A stretch of DNA of 64,000 nucleotides from Lapillicoccus sp. (GTDB lineage Bacteria > Actinomycetota > Actinomycetes > Actinomycetales > Dermatophilaceae): positions 1-64,000 of the forward strand of contig NZ_JANXRJ010000009.1 of assembly GCF_025353065.1 (NCBI RefSeq), given 5' to 3'. The translations under genes were made by a program, and so were the position numbers. The notes beneath the pieces were generated by a model. The model searched no databases. It was given only the letters and a program-made list of their open reading frames with translations, and was not told the DNA's origin. Shown piece by piece: positions 26,069 through 36,432 of the stretch (the first letter of the stretch is position 1; every line of letters starts with the position of its first letter).

Positions 26069-26937
26069 GCATGCCGTTCTACGTCTCGCCCGAGCAGCTG
26101 ATGAAGGACAAGGCGGACTACGCGCGCAAGGGCATCGCGCGCGGTCGGTCGGTCGTCGTCCTGGCCTACGACCGGGGCATCGCCTTCGTCGCCGAGAACC
26201 CCCAGAGCCTGCGCAAGATCTCCGAGATCTACGACCGAATCGCCTTCGCGGCGGTCGGCATGTACTACGAGTTCGAGAACCTCCGGGTGGCCGGCATCCG
26301 CTACGCCGACCTGCGGGGCTACTCCTACGATCGCTCCGACGTGTCCGCCCGCGGCCTGGCCAACGCCTACGCCCAGACCCTCGGCACCGTCTTCACCCAG
26401 GAGCCGAAGCCCTACGAGATCGAGATCGTCGTGGCCGAGGTCGGTCAGGACACCGAGCACGACCAGATCTACCGCTTGACCTATGACGGCTCGGTGGCCG
26501 ACCAGCACGGCTACGTGGTCATGGGGGGCACCATCGCCCGGGCGGAGGAGCTCCTCCAGGGACGCTGGCGAGCCGGGCTCAGCCTCGGCGAGGCGCTCGA
26601 GCTCGCGGTCGACGCCCTGGCCCTCGATCCCCTCGGCGGTGAGCCACGCACCCTGGCGCCCGACCAGCTCGAGGTGGCGGTCCTCGACCGGCAGCGCCCC
26701 CGGCGCAAGTTCCGCCGGATCGGGGGTCAGCTGCTCGCCGACCTGCTCAACACCGACAGCCCCGTGTCCGACGCGCCCGAGGCGGACGACCGCTCGCCCG
26801 GTCACCACGACGTTCTCACCGGTGAGAGTCCGACCGACGCCGCCCGGGACGGTGCCCCGGAGACCCCGGGCACCGATCGTCCCGCCAACCCCGAGGGCCG
26901 CGACGACCCGCTCAGCACTCTGGAAGGTGGATCATGA
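26065..26937 (+). CDS. prcA: 20S proteasome alpha subunit
   Basis: [44 protein letters not shown]; overlaps prcB. Confidence 0.96.
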   Translation: MSMPFYVSPEQLMKDKADYARKGIARGRSVVVLAYDRGIAFVAENPQSLRKISEIYDRIAFAAVGMYYEFENLRVAGIRYADLRGYSYDRSDVSARGLANAYAQTLGTVFTQEPKPYEIEIVVAEVGQDTEHDQIYRLTYDGSVADQHGYVVMGGTIARAEELLQGRWRAGLSLGEALELAVDALALDPLGGEPRTLAPDQLEVAVLDRQRPRRKFRRIGGQLLADLLNTDSPVSDAPEADDRSPGHHDVLTGESPTDAARDGAPETPGTDRPANPEGRDDPLSTLEGGS

Positions 26938-27425
26938 GCATCTACGACCATCCGGTCAGCGCCCTCGGTGGTGGCCCGGCCGACCTGCACGACTTCGCGG
27001 ACCGCGCCGTGCTCGTCGTCAACGTCGCCTCGAAGTGCGGGCTCACGCCGCAGTACGCCGGTCTCGAACGGCTCCAGGAGCGGTTCAGGGACCGGGGTTT
27101 CACCGTCCTCGGCTTCCCGTGCAACCAGTTCGGTGGGCAGGAGCCGGGCACGGCGGCAGAGATCGAGACCTTCTGCAGCGCCACCTACGGCGTGACGTTC
27201 CCGATGTTCGACAAGGTCGAGGTCAACGGAGCCGAGCGCGACCCGCTCTACGCAGAGCTGACCGCCGTGCCCGACGCCGACGGCGAGGCCGGCGACATCC
27301 AGTGGAACTTCGAGAAGTTCCTCGTGGCTCCCGGAGGTGGCCCCATCATCCGCTTCCGACCGGGCACCGAGCCGGAGTCCGACGAGGTCGTCACCGCGAT
27401 CGAGGGGATACTGCCTCTCGCCTGA
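26934..27425 (+). CDS. Glutathione peroxidase family protein (probably thioredoxin-dependent)
   Basis: [48 protein letters not shown] overlap with prcA. Confidence 0.93.
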   Translation: MSIYDHPVSALGGGPADLHDFADRAVLVVNVASKCGLTPQYAGLERLQERFRDRGFTVLGFPCNQFGGQEPGTAAEIETFCSATYGVTFPMFDKVEVNGAERDPLYAELTAVPDADGEAGDIQWNFEKFLVAPGGGPIIRFRPGTEPESDEVVTAIEGILPLA

Positions 27426-27538
27426 ACGGGGGTCGCGAACAGGTCGCCGCCGGGGTCACTCGGGGGTTCGAGGTAAAAGCGCGGTCCCTGGGCCGCGGTT
27501 TGACCTCGGGCCGGGCGCCGCGGAAGGGAACGAACGGG

Positions 27539-28612
27539 TCAGTGGGCGTTGGCGGCGGCGTCGGGGCCGTGCCCGACCTCGCCGTTGCTGCCGCTCTCCG
27601 GTTGGTCGTGGTGTCCGGCACCGTTGTCCCCGGAAGCCGGCTGGCCCTCGGCCGGAGCGACGGGCGGCTCGGGGACGACCTGCTGGGCCAGCGCCGGGCC
27701 ACCGAGGGTCGCGAGCATCTGCCGGACGTTGGCGAGCTGGGAGTTGATGCTGTCACGGCGCTGGGTCGCGGCAGTGAGCTCGCGCTCGGAGTCGTTCCGG
27801 ATCCGCTCGGCGTGCTCGCGAGCCTGCTGCACGTGCTGAGTGGCCTCCGCCCGGGCGGTCTCGAGGGTGTGGGCCGCGGTGCTCTTCGCCTCGGCATGGG
27901 CGGCGTCCGCCTCCTGCTGGAGGGCGGCAGCTCGCACCTGGATGGTCCGCAGCGACTCCTCGTGGGTGGTCAGCTGCGCCGAGAACTCCTCGGCGGCCTG
28001 GTCGCGTCGGACGGCCAGGGTGGTCTCGAAGTCGGCAGCAGCAGAGGCAGCCTTGGCGCGCTGGTGCTCGTAGAGGGCCTCAGCCTCCTCGCGGCGGGCG
28101 GCCGCCGAGCGGCTCGCGTCGTCGAGGTGGGAGTCGGCCTGACGCTTGGCTTCTTCGACGATGAGCGCGGCATCGGCCTCGGCCTTGGTCCGCATGTCGT
28201 CGGCATACCGGTCGGCCGCGGTCTGGGAGTGCGCGGCAGCAGCCAGTGCATCGCTCCGGTGCTGCTGGGCCTCGACCTCGGCGGTCTCGCGCATGTTCTG
28301 CGCCTCGGCGTCGGCGAGGTGCAGGATCTTGCCGATCCGCTCGCCGAGATCCTGATACGTGGGTGTCGTCGCCGCGAGTTGGGCCTGCTCGAGCTCGGCG
28401 ATCCGCGACCTGGACGACTCGAGCTCTCTCGCGACCTCGGCGTGGGCCGACTGCGCCTTGGTCAGCTCGACCGTGCGATCGGCCGCCTCACGACGGGCTG
28501 CCTCCAGTGCGACGGTCAGCTCGGTCAGGGTGGCGTTCACCTGGGCAGGGTCGAAACCGCGCATCACCGAACGGAACTCAGGAATGTTGGTGGTCATGTG
28601 TTCGGCCGTCAT
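27539..28612 (-). CDS. DivIVA-like coiled-coil protein
   Basis: N-term FRSVMRGFDPAQVNATLTELTVALEAARREAADR (DivIVA-like), long coiled coil, acidic/Pro C-tail. Confidence 0.65.
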   Translation of the reverse strand: MTAEHMTTNIPEFRSVMRGFDPAQVNATLTELTVALEAARREAADRTVELTKAQSAHAEVARELESSRSRIAELEQAQLAATTPTYQDLGERIGKILHLADAEAQNMRETAEVEAQQHRSDALAAAAHSQTAADRYADDMRTKAEADAALIVEEAKRQADSHLDDASRSAAARREEAEALYEHQRAKAASAAADFETTLAVRRDQAAEEFSAQLTTHEESLRTIQVRAAALQQEADAAHAEAKSTAAHTLETARAEATQHVQQAREHAERIRNDSERELTAATQRRDSINSQLANVRQMLATLGGPALAQQVVPEPPVAPAEGQPASGDNGAGHHDQPESGSNGEVGHGPDAAANAH

Positions 28613-28657
28613 TTCTGCAGGAGGTCCTGCGCTCTGGGGTGGAGACTGTGGTGGCGT

Positions 28658-31039
28658 CTAGGGACGGGCGCGAAGGCCCTCGTGCGCGGATTCGTCGCTG
28701 CCCCAGAAGAACTGGGGTTCGATGGGAGTGCTCGGGTTGACCGACCCGTCCTTTGGGAGGGTCAGGTCGTCCGCCCTGCCCTCGGTCCCGTTGGCCACGT
28801 GGTCGGTCGCGGCGGGATGGTCGGTGGGCGCTTCGGCGGGAGGCGCTTCGGCGGGAGGCGGTTCGGCGGTGGGCGGCTCGGCGGTGGCGGGGCTCTCGGT
28901 AGCAGCGGCAACGGGTTCGGCTCGCGCCCACGGGGCGTTCGCGGGTTCGGGGATCGCGGGGATGACCATGGTGTCGGACGCTGACTCGCCGGACGTCGCC
29001 CCGGGGCTCGGTTCGGGGACGGCGACCACGGGGATCGACGTCGTGTCGTCGTCCTCGGTTGCCTGGGTGTCGGTGACCTCGTGGTTCGCCCCGGTGTCGG
29101 GCGAGGCGAGGGTGGTCACGGGCGCGAGTACCTCGGTGGGGGCGTCGCATGAGCTCTCGGCGGCGCGATCGGCCGCGTCCGGGGAAACGTCCTCGAGGGC
29201 GACCGACGATGGTGTCGCTACCTCCTCGACGACCGGGGGGACCACGTCGGGTTTGCTCAGGCTCACGCGGTCCGGCTCGGCAGCCTCGCGGCCGAGGTCC
29301 TCGTGCGCGTCGGGGCTGCTGTCGGGGACGTCGGGGCTGTCTGGTCTGCTGTCGGCGACATCGGGTTTGGCGGGGCTGCTGTCGGGGACGTCGGGGCTCG
29401 CACCCTCACCCACGTCGGCCTGAGTGGTCGCGGTTTCGGTGCTCTTCGACAGGTCCGTCGACACGTCTGTCGAGCGGCCCGTCGGCACGTCTGTCGAGAG
29501 GCCCGTCGGCACGTCGCTGGGCCGTTCGGAGATCGCGAGCGCCTCGATGACGCCGGACAGGTTGCCGAGCTGCGAGGTGATGTCGTTGCGTCGGCGGGTG
29601 AGGACCTCGACCTCCCCGCGGGCCTCGGTCAGCAGCCGACGGGCCTCGGTCCGCAACCTGTCGGCCTCGGCTCGGGCGTCAGCAATGGTCTGGACGAGCT
29701 CGGTCCGGGCCGACCGGCGGTTCTCGTGAGCCTCCCGCTGCAGCTTCTCGACGTCGGCGGCCGTCCGCTCGCGGATGAGCCGAGCGCCCTGCTCCGCGTC
29801 GGCGAGCCGGCGCTCGGCGCGCGCGACGTGGTCGGCGGCGGCGCTCTCCGCGTCGGCGATGATGCGGGCGGCCACCTCGACGCTGCGAGCGTGGGTGCGC
29901 CGCGCATCCTCCTCCGCCGACTCGAGGACCGCCGCGGACTGGAGACGCAGGCGGGAGGACTCCGCCGTGGCCGCGGTCAGAGCCTGCTCGGCCCGGTGGG
30001 TGCTCTGGGCGACGAGGGACTGCGTCCGCTGCCGGTGCTCGCGGACGTGGTCGACGAGCTCCCGGTGGGACTGCGCCTTGAGCCTCGCCACCTCTTCGTG
30101 GGCACCGTCCAGCATGTCCTTCATCGTCGTCTGGGCCCACGCCATGTGCTGGTCCGCCGCCGACACGATCTCGTCGGCCCGTTGCTGTGCCGCGGCGATC
30201 GTCGTCTCGGCGCCGGCCTGGGCCTCGTCGGTCAGACGACGGGCCTCCAGCCGGTGGGCCTCGAGCGTGGAGGTGGCCTCGTCGCGCCAGGTCATGGCGT
30301 CCCGCTCGGCGGCGGCGCGCAGCCCGACCGCCTGCGCCTCGGCTTCCTGGGCCAGACCTCCGAGCAGGACGTCCGTCTCGGACCGACGGCGTCGTTCCTC
30401 CTCGTCGAACAGTCGAATGCGCTGCTCGTGACGGGCGGTCTGCTCGCTCTCGTGCGCTGCCGCCCGTTCCAGCGCGGCCCCGTGGTGCGCTTTGGCTTCG
30501 GCGACCAGGACGTCGGCCTGCGCCTGAGCGGTGGCGACGAGCTGGGCCGCCTCGGCGTAGGCGCCGGCAACCGCCTCCTCGCTCGTGCGGACGGCGGCGT
30601 CGGTGACCATGGCAGCCTGCTCGGCCGCGTCCCGGTGGAGCTGGTCGGCGTCCTCGTGCGCGGCGCGCAGCCGGGTCTCCGCCTGCTTCTGGATCCGGTC
30701 GGCCTCGCCCCGCATGGCGCCGACCTCGTGGGTCAGCCGGTCGGACTCGAGGCGGAGTCGCTCGTTGTCGGCCCGGGCCCGCGTGGTCTCCTCCTCGACC
30801 TGGCGGCGCAGGTTGTCGGCGTGGTCCTGGGCGCTGGCGAGGATCGCGAGGGTGTGCCGCGTGACGTCGCCGACGCCCACCAGCCCGGCGGAGCTGCCCG
30901 CGGGCGGCGTTGGCGACGCCGACCCGTTCGACCCACCAGGGCCATGCGAATCACGCTGTGTCCGGGGCACATTCAGCACATTCGGCGCATTCTCCTGGGT
31001 CAGCGCGGAAGGCGCGGGCGGCGCGGTCGGCTCGGACAT
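28658..31039 (-). CDS. Large coiled-coil protein with repetitive acidic C-terminal tail
   Basis: MSEPTAPPAP start; ~350 aa Ala/Glu/Arg-rich coiled coil; SPDVPDSSP/STDVPTG/AEPPPAEAPPAEAP repeats. Confidence 0.75.
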   Translation of the reverse strand: MSEPTAPPAPSALTQENAPNVLNVPRTQRDSHGPGGSNGSASPTPPAGSSAGLVGVGDVTRHTLAILASAQDHADNLRRQVEEETTRARADNERLRLESDRLTHEVGAMRGEADRIQKQAETRLRAAHEDADQLHRDAAEQAAMVTDAAVRTSEEAVAGAYAEAAQLVATAQAQADVLVAEAKAHHGAALERAAAHESEQTARHEQRIRLFDEEERRRRSETDVLLGGLAQEAEAQAVGLRAAAERDAMTWRDEATSTLEAHRLEARRLTDEAQAGAETTIAAAQQRADEIVSAADQHMAWAQTTMKDMLDGAHEEVARLKAQSHRELVDHVREHRQRTQSLVAQSTHRAEQALTAATAESSRLRLQSAAVLESAEEDARRTHARSVEVAARIIADAESAAADHVARAERRLADAEQGARLIRERTAADVEKLQREAHENRRSARTELVQTIADARAEADRLRTEARRLLTEARGEVEVLTRRRNDITSQLGNLSGVIEALAISERPSDVPTGLSTDVPTGRSTDVSTDLSKSTETATTQADVGEGASPDVPDSSPAKPDVADSRPDSPDVPDSSPDAHEDLGREAAEPDRVSLSKPDVVPPVVEEVATPSSVALEDVSPDAADRAAESSCDAPTEVLAPVTTLASPDTGANHEVTDTQATEDDDTTSIPVVAVPEPSPGATSGESASDTMVIPAIPEPANAPWARAEPVAAATESPATAEPPTAEPPPAEAPPAEAPTDHPAATDHVANGTEGRADDLTLPKDGSVNPSTPIEPQFFWGSDESAHEGLRARP

Positions 31040-31107
31040 GGGGCCATGATTCCATGCGAGGCGCGCTCGTGCGTCCCTCAGTGGCAAACCCGTCGAAGAC
31101 CTGTGGG

Positions 31108-32121
31108 TCAGCGGTCCGTCGCCCCGAGAAGCATCAGCTCGTCGGCGCGATCGAGGCCTGCGCGGCGCCCGGTGCGGTCCAGCCCGAGGTGCCGTTCCCA
31201 CGACAGGGCGTCGGCGGTGGTGAGATCCAGCGGCCGCGCGACGAGGCCGGCCGACAAAGCGGACGCATCGTCACGCGCCGAGAAACCCCGCCACTGCGGA
31301 TCGTGCATCCACAGGGCCAACGACCTCTCACCCATGTACTCCTCGATCCCCGCCGCGATCAGGTCCGCGTCCGGCACCGCCACGGTCTGGCCGGTGAAGC
31401 CCGCGACGGCGGAGGCCGTCGCGAGGACGTCGGACAGGGTCCGACGCGGACCGCAGGCGTCCACGATCCCCGTTGCCCCGGCCATCCCCGCCTCGAGGAC
31501 CCAGGCGGCGAGGTCGAGCACATCGAGGAGCTGGGCCGGTCGCTCGAGGTCCTCGGGCACGAGGACGGGCCCCCCGTCCTGCTCGGCGAGGGCGAACCGG
31601 CTGACCCAGTAGCCGAACCGGTCGCTCAGGTCACCGTGCCCCGCGATGAGACCGGAACGCGCGACCAGCGCGCCCTGCCCACGCTCTCCCCGGTATGCCG
31701 CGACCGCCGCCTCGCAGGCGACCTTCGCCTCGCCGTACTGCTCCGGTGGGGACTCGTCGCCGTCGAAGGCCGGCAGCAGCGGCGTCGTGAGGTCGCCGCC
31801 GAGCTGCGAGTGGTCGGCGTAGACCGATCCGGACGAGACGAGCACCCAGTGCTCAGCCCGGTCGGAGAGCGCTGCCAGCGCGCCCCGGGCCTGGCCCGGC
31901 TGGCGGGTGAGGTCGACGACGAGGTCCCAGCCCCCCGACGTGAGCACACCGGCATACGCGTCCTCTCTGCTGCGGTCACCGCGGACCAGCGTCGTGCCCT
32001 CGGGCACCCCGCCGCTCTCGCCGCGGGCGAGGCACGTGACGTCGTGCCCGTCGGCGAGGGCGAGAGCGGCGATCGTGCCGCCCAGCCAGGAGGTGCCGCC
32101 GAGGACGAGGAGGTTGCTCAT
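31108..32121 (-). CDS. NAD-dependent epimerase/dehydratase family protein
   Basis: MSNLLVLGGTSWLGGTIAALALADGHDVTCLARG; extended SDR pattern. Confidence 0.88.
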   Translation of the reverse strand: MSNLLVLGGTSWLGGTIAALALADGHDVTCLARGESGGVPEGTTLVRGDRSREDAYAGVLTSGGWDLVVDLTRQPGQARGALAALSDRAEHWVLVSSGSVYADHSQLGGDLTTPLLPAFDGDESPPEQYGEAKVACEAAVAAYRGERGQGALVARSGLIAGHGDLSDRFGYWVSRFALAEQDGGPVLVPEDLERPAQLLDVLDLAAWVLEAGMAGATGIVDACGPRRTLSDVLATASAVAGFTGQTVAVPDADLIAAGIEEYMGERSLALWMHDPQWRGFSARDDASALSAGLVARPLDLTTADALSWERHLGLDRTGRRAGLDRADELMLLGATDR

Positions 32122-32266
32122 GGTCCTTACCGTCGCACCGGGAGCAGCGCGACGTCATCCCCTTCGGCTGACGGCAGAGCGGACCGGGCGATGCGACCCG
32201 CGAGTCCGACCCGCCACTCCCGCCGGGGGGCAGGCAACTCGGGGGAGATCGACCTAAGGTGAGAAC

Positions 32267-33628
32267 ATGCAGCGGCGGATCTTCGGCATCGAGAACGAGT
32301 ACGGCGTCACGTGCACGTTCGACGGCCAGCGCCGCCTGACGCCCGACGAGGTGGCGCGGTACCTCTTCCGCAAGGTCGTCTCGTGGGGCCGCTCCAGCAA
32401 CGTCTTCCTCGGCAACGGCTCAAGGCTCTACCTCGACGTGGGGTCGCACCCGGAGTACGCCACCCCCGAGTGCGACGACGTGCGCGAGGTCGTCATCCAC
32501 GACAAAGCCGGCGAGCGGATCGTGGAGGGGCTCGTCGAGGACGCCCAGATGCGGCTTCGGGAGGAGGGCATCGCGGGGGAGATCTACGTCTTCAAGAACA
32601 ACACCGACTCGGCGGGCAACTCCTACGGCTGCCACGAGAACTACCTCGTCGGCCGCGCGGGCGAGTTCCAGAAGATCTCCGACGTCCTCATCCCCTTCCT
32701 CGTCAGCCGCCAGATCACCTGTGGCGCCGGCAAGGTGGTCACGAGCAGCGCGGGCTCCCGGTTCTGCGTGAGCCAACGGGCCGACCACATCTGGGAGGGC
32801 GTCTCGTCGGCGACGACGCGCAGCCGCCCCATCATCAACACCCGCGACGAGCCGCACGCCGACGCCGAGAAGTACCGCCGCCTGCACGTGATCGTCGGTG
32901 ACTCCAACATGTCGGAGACGACGACCCTCCTCAAGGTCGGCTCGGCCGACCTGGTCCTGCAGATGATCGAGGCGGGGGTGGTGATGCGGGACATGGCGCT
33001 GGAGAACCCGATCCGCGCGATCCGCGAGATCAGCCACGACCTCACCGGCCGCCGGACCGTCAAGCTCGCCAACGGCCGGGAGCTGTCCGCGCTGCAGATC
33101 CAGCAGGAGTACTACGAGCGCGCCGTCGGCTTCGTCGAGCGCGAGGGGATCGCCAACCCGGTGCACAAGCAGGTCCTCGAGCTGTGGGGGCGCACCCTCC
33201 ACGCCGTCGAGACCGACGACCTCGGCCTGATCGACACCGAGATCGACTGGGTCATCAAGCACCGCTTCATTACCCGCTACATCGCCAAGAACGGGCTGGA
33301 CATGAGCGACCCGCGGGTGCTCCAGCTCGACCTCGCTTATCACGACATCAACCGCCGTCGCGGCCTCTTCTATCTGCTGCAGCGCCGCGGACTCGCCGCC
33401 CGGGTGTGCACCGACCTCGAGACCTTCGAGGCCAAGGTGCTCCCGCCGCAGAGCACGCGGGCCAAGCTGCGCGGCGACTTCATCCGGGCCGCCCAGGCCA
33501 ACCGGCGCGACTTCACCGTCGACTGGGTGCACCTCAAGCTCAACGACCAGGCCCAGCGGACGGTGCTGTGCAAGGACCCGTTCGCCTCCGAGGACGTCCG
33601 GGTGGCGCGGCTCATCGACAGCATGTGA
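32267..33628 (+). CDS. pafA: Pup--protein ligase PafA
   Basis: [70 protein letters not shown]. Confidence 0.97.
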   Translation: MQRRIFGIENEYGVTCTFDGQRRLTPDEVARYLFRKVVSWGRSSNVFLGNGSRLYLDVGSHPEYATPECDDVREVVIHDKAGERIVEGLVEDAQMRLREEGIAGEIYVFKNNTDSAGNSYGCHENYLVGRAGEFQKISDVLIPFLVSRQITCGAGKVVTSSAGSRFCVSQRADHIWEGVSSATTRSRPIINTRDEPHADAEKYRRLHVIVGDSNMSETTTLLKVGSADLVLQMIEAGVVMRDMALENPIRAIREISHDLTGRRTVKLANGRELSALQIQQEYYERAVGFVEREGIANPVHKQVLELWGRTLHAVETDDLGLIDTEIDWVIKHRFITRYIAKNGLDMSDPRVLQLDLAYHDINRRRGLFYLLQRRGLAARVCTDLETFEAKVLPPQSTRAKLRGDFIRAAQANRRDFTVDWVHLKLNDQAQRTVLCKDPFASEDVRVARLIDSM

Positions 33629-33737
33629 GGTCGACAGCGGCGTGCGCGGCCCACCTGTGCACCGGCGGTCAGGCGACACAGGCACGCCGGTTAGTGTCAC
33701 CACCTGACAAACGACCCCGATCGAAGGTTCTCCCCGC

Positions 33738-34751
33738 GTGCGCGTTCAACTCAAGGCCCTGGCGGCGTGTGCCGCCCTCTCCCTCGGTCTGACGGCCTGC
33801 AGCTCCGGCGGGAGCGGCACCACCGCCACGGCGACCCCGTCGGTGGGTGCGTCCGCCGCGACGGGGGTGCACGCTCCGCTGAACAAGGCCGCTGACCTCG
33901 CCGTCCTCGACCAGATCAAGGTCACCGAGACCGATCCGGCCGCCGGCCCGACGCTGACCTTCAGCAAGACCCCGATCGCCGTCAGCGCCACCACGGTGAA
34001 GGTGCTAACGCCGGGGACCGGCGCGAAGGCCACCACCGACAGCCTCGTCACGGTCAAGCAGTCCCTCTATGTCGGGGGGACCGGCAAGCTCGTCGACAAC
34101 GGCTTCGGCGCGTCGAAGCCCGCCTCGACCTTCTACACCGGCGACCAGCAGACCATCTCCGGGCTGCTGACCGCGCTCGTGGGCGCGCAGAAGGGCTCGC
34201 GCATCGTCTTCGCGATCCCCCCGGCGGAGGCCTTCGGGGACCAGGGCCAGACGGCGGCGAGCATCGGCCCGAAGGACGACCTCGTCGTCGTCGCGGACGT
34301 CACCGGTGTCAGCCTTCCGCAGTCGGTCGCGACGGGCGCGGCCGTGGCTCCGGTGGCGGGTCAGCCGACCGTGACCTTCGACGCGACCAAGGGCCCGACG
34401 ATCACCATGCCGAAGACCGCGGCCCCCAAGACCCTGGTGAGCCAGTCCCTCATCGAGGGCACCGGCCCCGTCGTCAAGGGTGGTCAGTCCCTCATCGTCA
34501 ACTACACCGGCGCCCTCTATGCCGACGGCACCGTCTTCGACTCGTCGTGGACGCGCAAGGCGCACTTCAGCTTCCAGACCAACACCGGCGCCGTCATCCC
34601 TGGTTGGGACAAGGGCCTCGTGGGCAAGAAGGTGGGCTCACGGGTGCTTCTCGTCGTCCCTCCGGCCGATGGCTACGCCGCCACGGCGAAGCAGGGCATC
34701 CCGGCCAACTCGGAGCTCGTCTTCGTCGTCGACATCCTCGCCGCCGCCTGA
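33738..34751 (+). CDS. FKBP-type peptidyl-prolyl isomerase lipoprotein
   Basis: Lipobox LSLGLTACSSGG; degenerate N-terminal and canonical C-terminal FKBP domain (VNYTGALYADGTVFDSSW...IPGWDKGLVGKKVGSRVLLVVPP). Confidence 0.92.
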   Translation: MRVQLKALAACAALSLGLTACSSGGSGTTATATPSVGASAATGVHAPLNKAADLAVLDQIKVTETDPAAGPTLTFSKTPIAVSATTVKVLTPGTGAKATTDSLVTVKQSLYVGGTGKLVDNGFGASKPASTFYTGDQQTISGLLTALVGAQKGSRIVFAIPPAEAFGDQGQTAASIGPKDDLVVVADVTGVSLPQSVATGAAVAPVAGQPTVTFDATKGPTITMPKTAAPKTLVSQSLIEGTGPVVKGGQSLIVNYTGALYADGTVFDSSWTRKAHFSFQTNTGAVIPGWDKGLVGKKVGSRVLLVVPPADGYAATAKQGIPANSELVFVVDILAAA

Positions 34752-34827
34752 CGGCAGCCCGCAGCACCACCGGGCCGGCAACCCGCCGGCCGGCATACCC
34801 GATCCCCCATGTGCACCAGGAGACCTC

Positions 34828-35214
34828 ATGCCCCTCGACCCGAACCGCACGAAGCCCGAGCTCGACTACCCGGGCGGCGAGGCTCCCACCGAGCTCGTCA
34901 TCCAGGACCTCATCGAGGGCACCGGTGACGAGGCGGCGGCCGGGCACACCGTCAGCGCCCACTACGCCGGCTGGACCTTCTCCAGCGGCGAGGAGTTCGA
35001 CTCCTCGTGGAACCGTGGCGCGCCGCTGGACTTCGGCCTCGGCCGCGGTCAGGTCATCGCGGGCTGGGACCAGGGCATCGTCGGGATGAAGGTCGGCGGT
35101 CGCCGCCAGCTGACGATCCCGTCCGACCTCGCCTACGGCGATCGCGGTGCCGGCGGCGTCATCAAGCCGGGCGAGACCCTGATCTTCGTCGTCGACCTCG
35201 TGGACGTCCGCTAG
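34828..35214 (+). CDS. FKBP-type peptidyl-prolyl isomerase
   Basis: VSAHYAGWTFSSGEEFDSSWNRGAPLDFGLGRGQVIAGWDQGIVGMKVGGRRQLTIPSDLAYGDRGAG. Confidence 0.95.
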   Translation: MPLDPNRTKPELDYPGGEAPTELVIQDLIEGTGDEAAAGHTVSAHYAGWTFSSGEEFDSSWNRGAPLDFGLGRGQVIAGWDQGIVGMKVGGRRQLTIPSDLAYGDRGAGGVIKPGETLIFVVDLVDVR

Positions 35215-35290
35215 CCGCCCCACCCACCGCAACACGTGGGTGTGTGTGGGGGGGACGGTGGGTGTGGGGTGGGTGTTGCTGCGGGTCGGG

Positions 35291-36397
35291 TCAGAGGAGG
35301 CTCGCGGCATACCGGCCGGCGGCGGCGGCGGCGAGGAAGCTCGCCGGGTCGTCGGCGTAGCCTCGGCCCATCGTGCGCACGGTGACGGGGGAGCGGACGA
35401 TCGCCTCCTCGAGCCCCTCGAGCTCGATGTCGTGGCGCACCAGGCGACCGCCGGTGGCGGCGACGAGGGCCGCGGCCTGCACGTCGACGAGGGCGCCGAC
35501 GTCACCCGGCAGCAGGGGCACCGGCAGGTCGGCCGACACCAGCGCCACCCGTCCGTATGCCGTGCGGCTGTGGTGCGAGATGCCGCGGTGCCGCTCGCGG
35601 GCGTCGGCCTGCGAGACGCGTAGCGACGCGACGGGCCGTCCGCCCAGCGTGCCTGCCGCGTTGACGGACTCCCCGGCGATGACGCCGGAGAACCCCCACC
35701 GGGTGCCGGTGCCGAGGTTGCCCGGGCCTTGCGCGACGACCGCGATATCCGCCCCGGCGACGAGCCGGGCGGCCAGCAGCCCGGAGTGCACCGTCACCGC
35801 CTCGAGGTCGCCCCCGTAGGCCTGGCCGACGCTGATGCACGTCGCCAGCACCCCGGCCCGCCGCAGCGCGGCCACGGTCCGGGAGAAGGCGACGGGCAGG
35901 GCGCCACCGTCGGTCATGAGGTAGGCGATCCGCGCGTCGGGCGCCCGTTCCAGCACGCCGGCGACGATCGCCGGCAGGGCCGAGTGCAGGTCGGCGACGA
36001 CGACCGGCAGCCCCGCCAGGTCGTCCGCGTCGGCCAGCAGCGCGTGGTGCGGGCTCTCCTGCTCGTCGACCCCCAGCACCATTGTCTGGAGCGGCGTGTA
36101 GCGCGCCTTGACGAGGTGCCCCGGCGCCCCGGGAGGTGGCCCCCCGGGCTGGTCGGCATCGTCACGGTCCGGCAGCGCGGTGACCAGCGCGAGTCCACCC
36201 GTGCCGAGGCCTCGGTCCAGCGCCGTGACGTTGAGCAGCACCCGCTCACCGATCCGGGGGACGCCGACGACGTCGGCGTAGGCCAGCGCCGGCACGCTCG
36301 TGCCGTCCGTGAGTCGCACCGTCACCTCGAGCGCCCCGGCCAACGCCGACACCAGATCGACCCGGTCGACCACGACACCGCTGCGGATCCGGATCAC
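35291..36397 (-). CDS. DUF3866 family protein
   Basis: MIRIRSGVVVDRVD...; GPGNLGTGTRWGFSG; usual neighbour of pafB in actinobacteria. Confidence 0.85.
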   Translation of the reverse strand: MIRIRSGVVVDRVDLVSALAGALEVTVRLTDGTSVPALAYADVVGVPRIGERVLLNVTALDRGLGTGGLALVTALPDRDDADQPGGPPPGAPGHLVKARYTPLQTMVLGVDEQESPHHALLADADDLAGLPVVVADLHSALPAIVAGVLERAPDARIAYLMTDGGALPVAFSRTVAALRRAGVLATCISVGQAYGGDLEAVTVHSGLLAARLVAGADIAVVAQGPGNLGTGTRWGFSGVIAGESVNAAGTLGGRPVASLRVSQADARERHRGISHHSRTAYGRVALVSADLPVPLLPGDVGALVDVQAAALVAATGGRLVRHDIELEGLEEAIVRSPVTVRTMGRGYADDPASFLAAAAAGRYAASLL

Positions 36398-36432
36398 GTC
36401 ATCGAGCCTAGCGACGGGAGTCGGGTAGCGTC

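Noticed and set aside
27426-27538. GC-rich dyad between gpx and the DivIVA-like gene as a novel element
   Set aside because: Short imperfect stem between convergent genes; most simply a terminator, not distinct enough to report.
26483-28984. 833-aa plus-strand ORF spanning prcA, gpx and the coiled-coil gene
   Set aside because: Overlaps well-supported genes in other frames; low-complexity composition.
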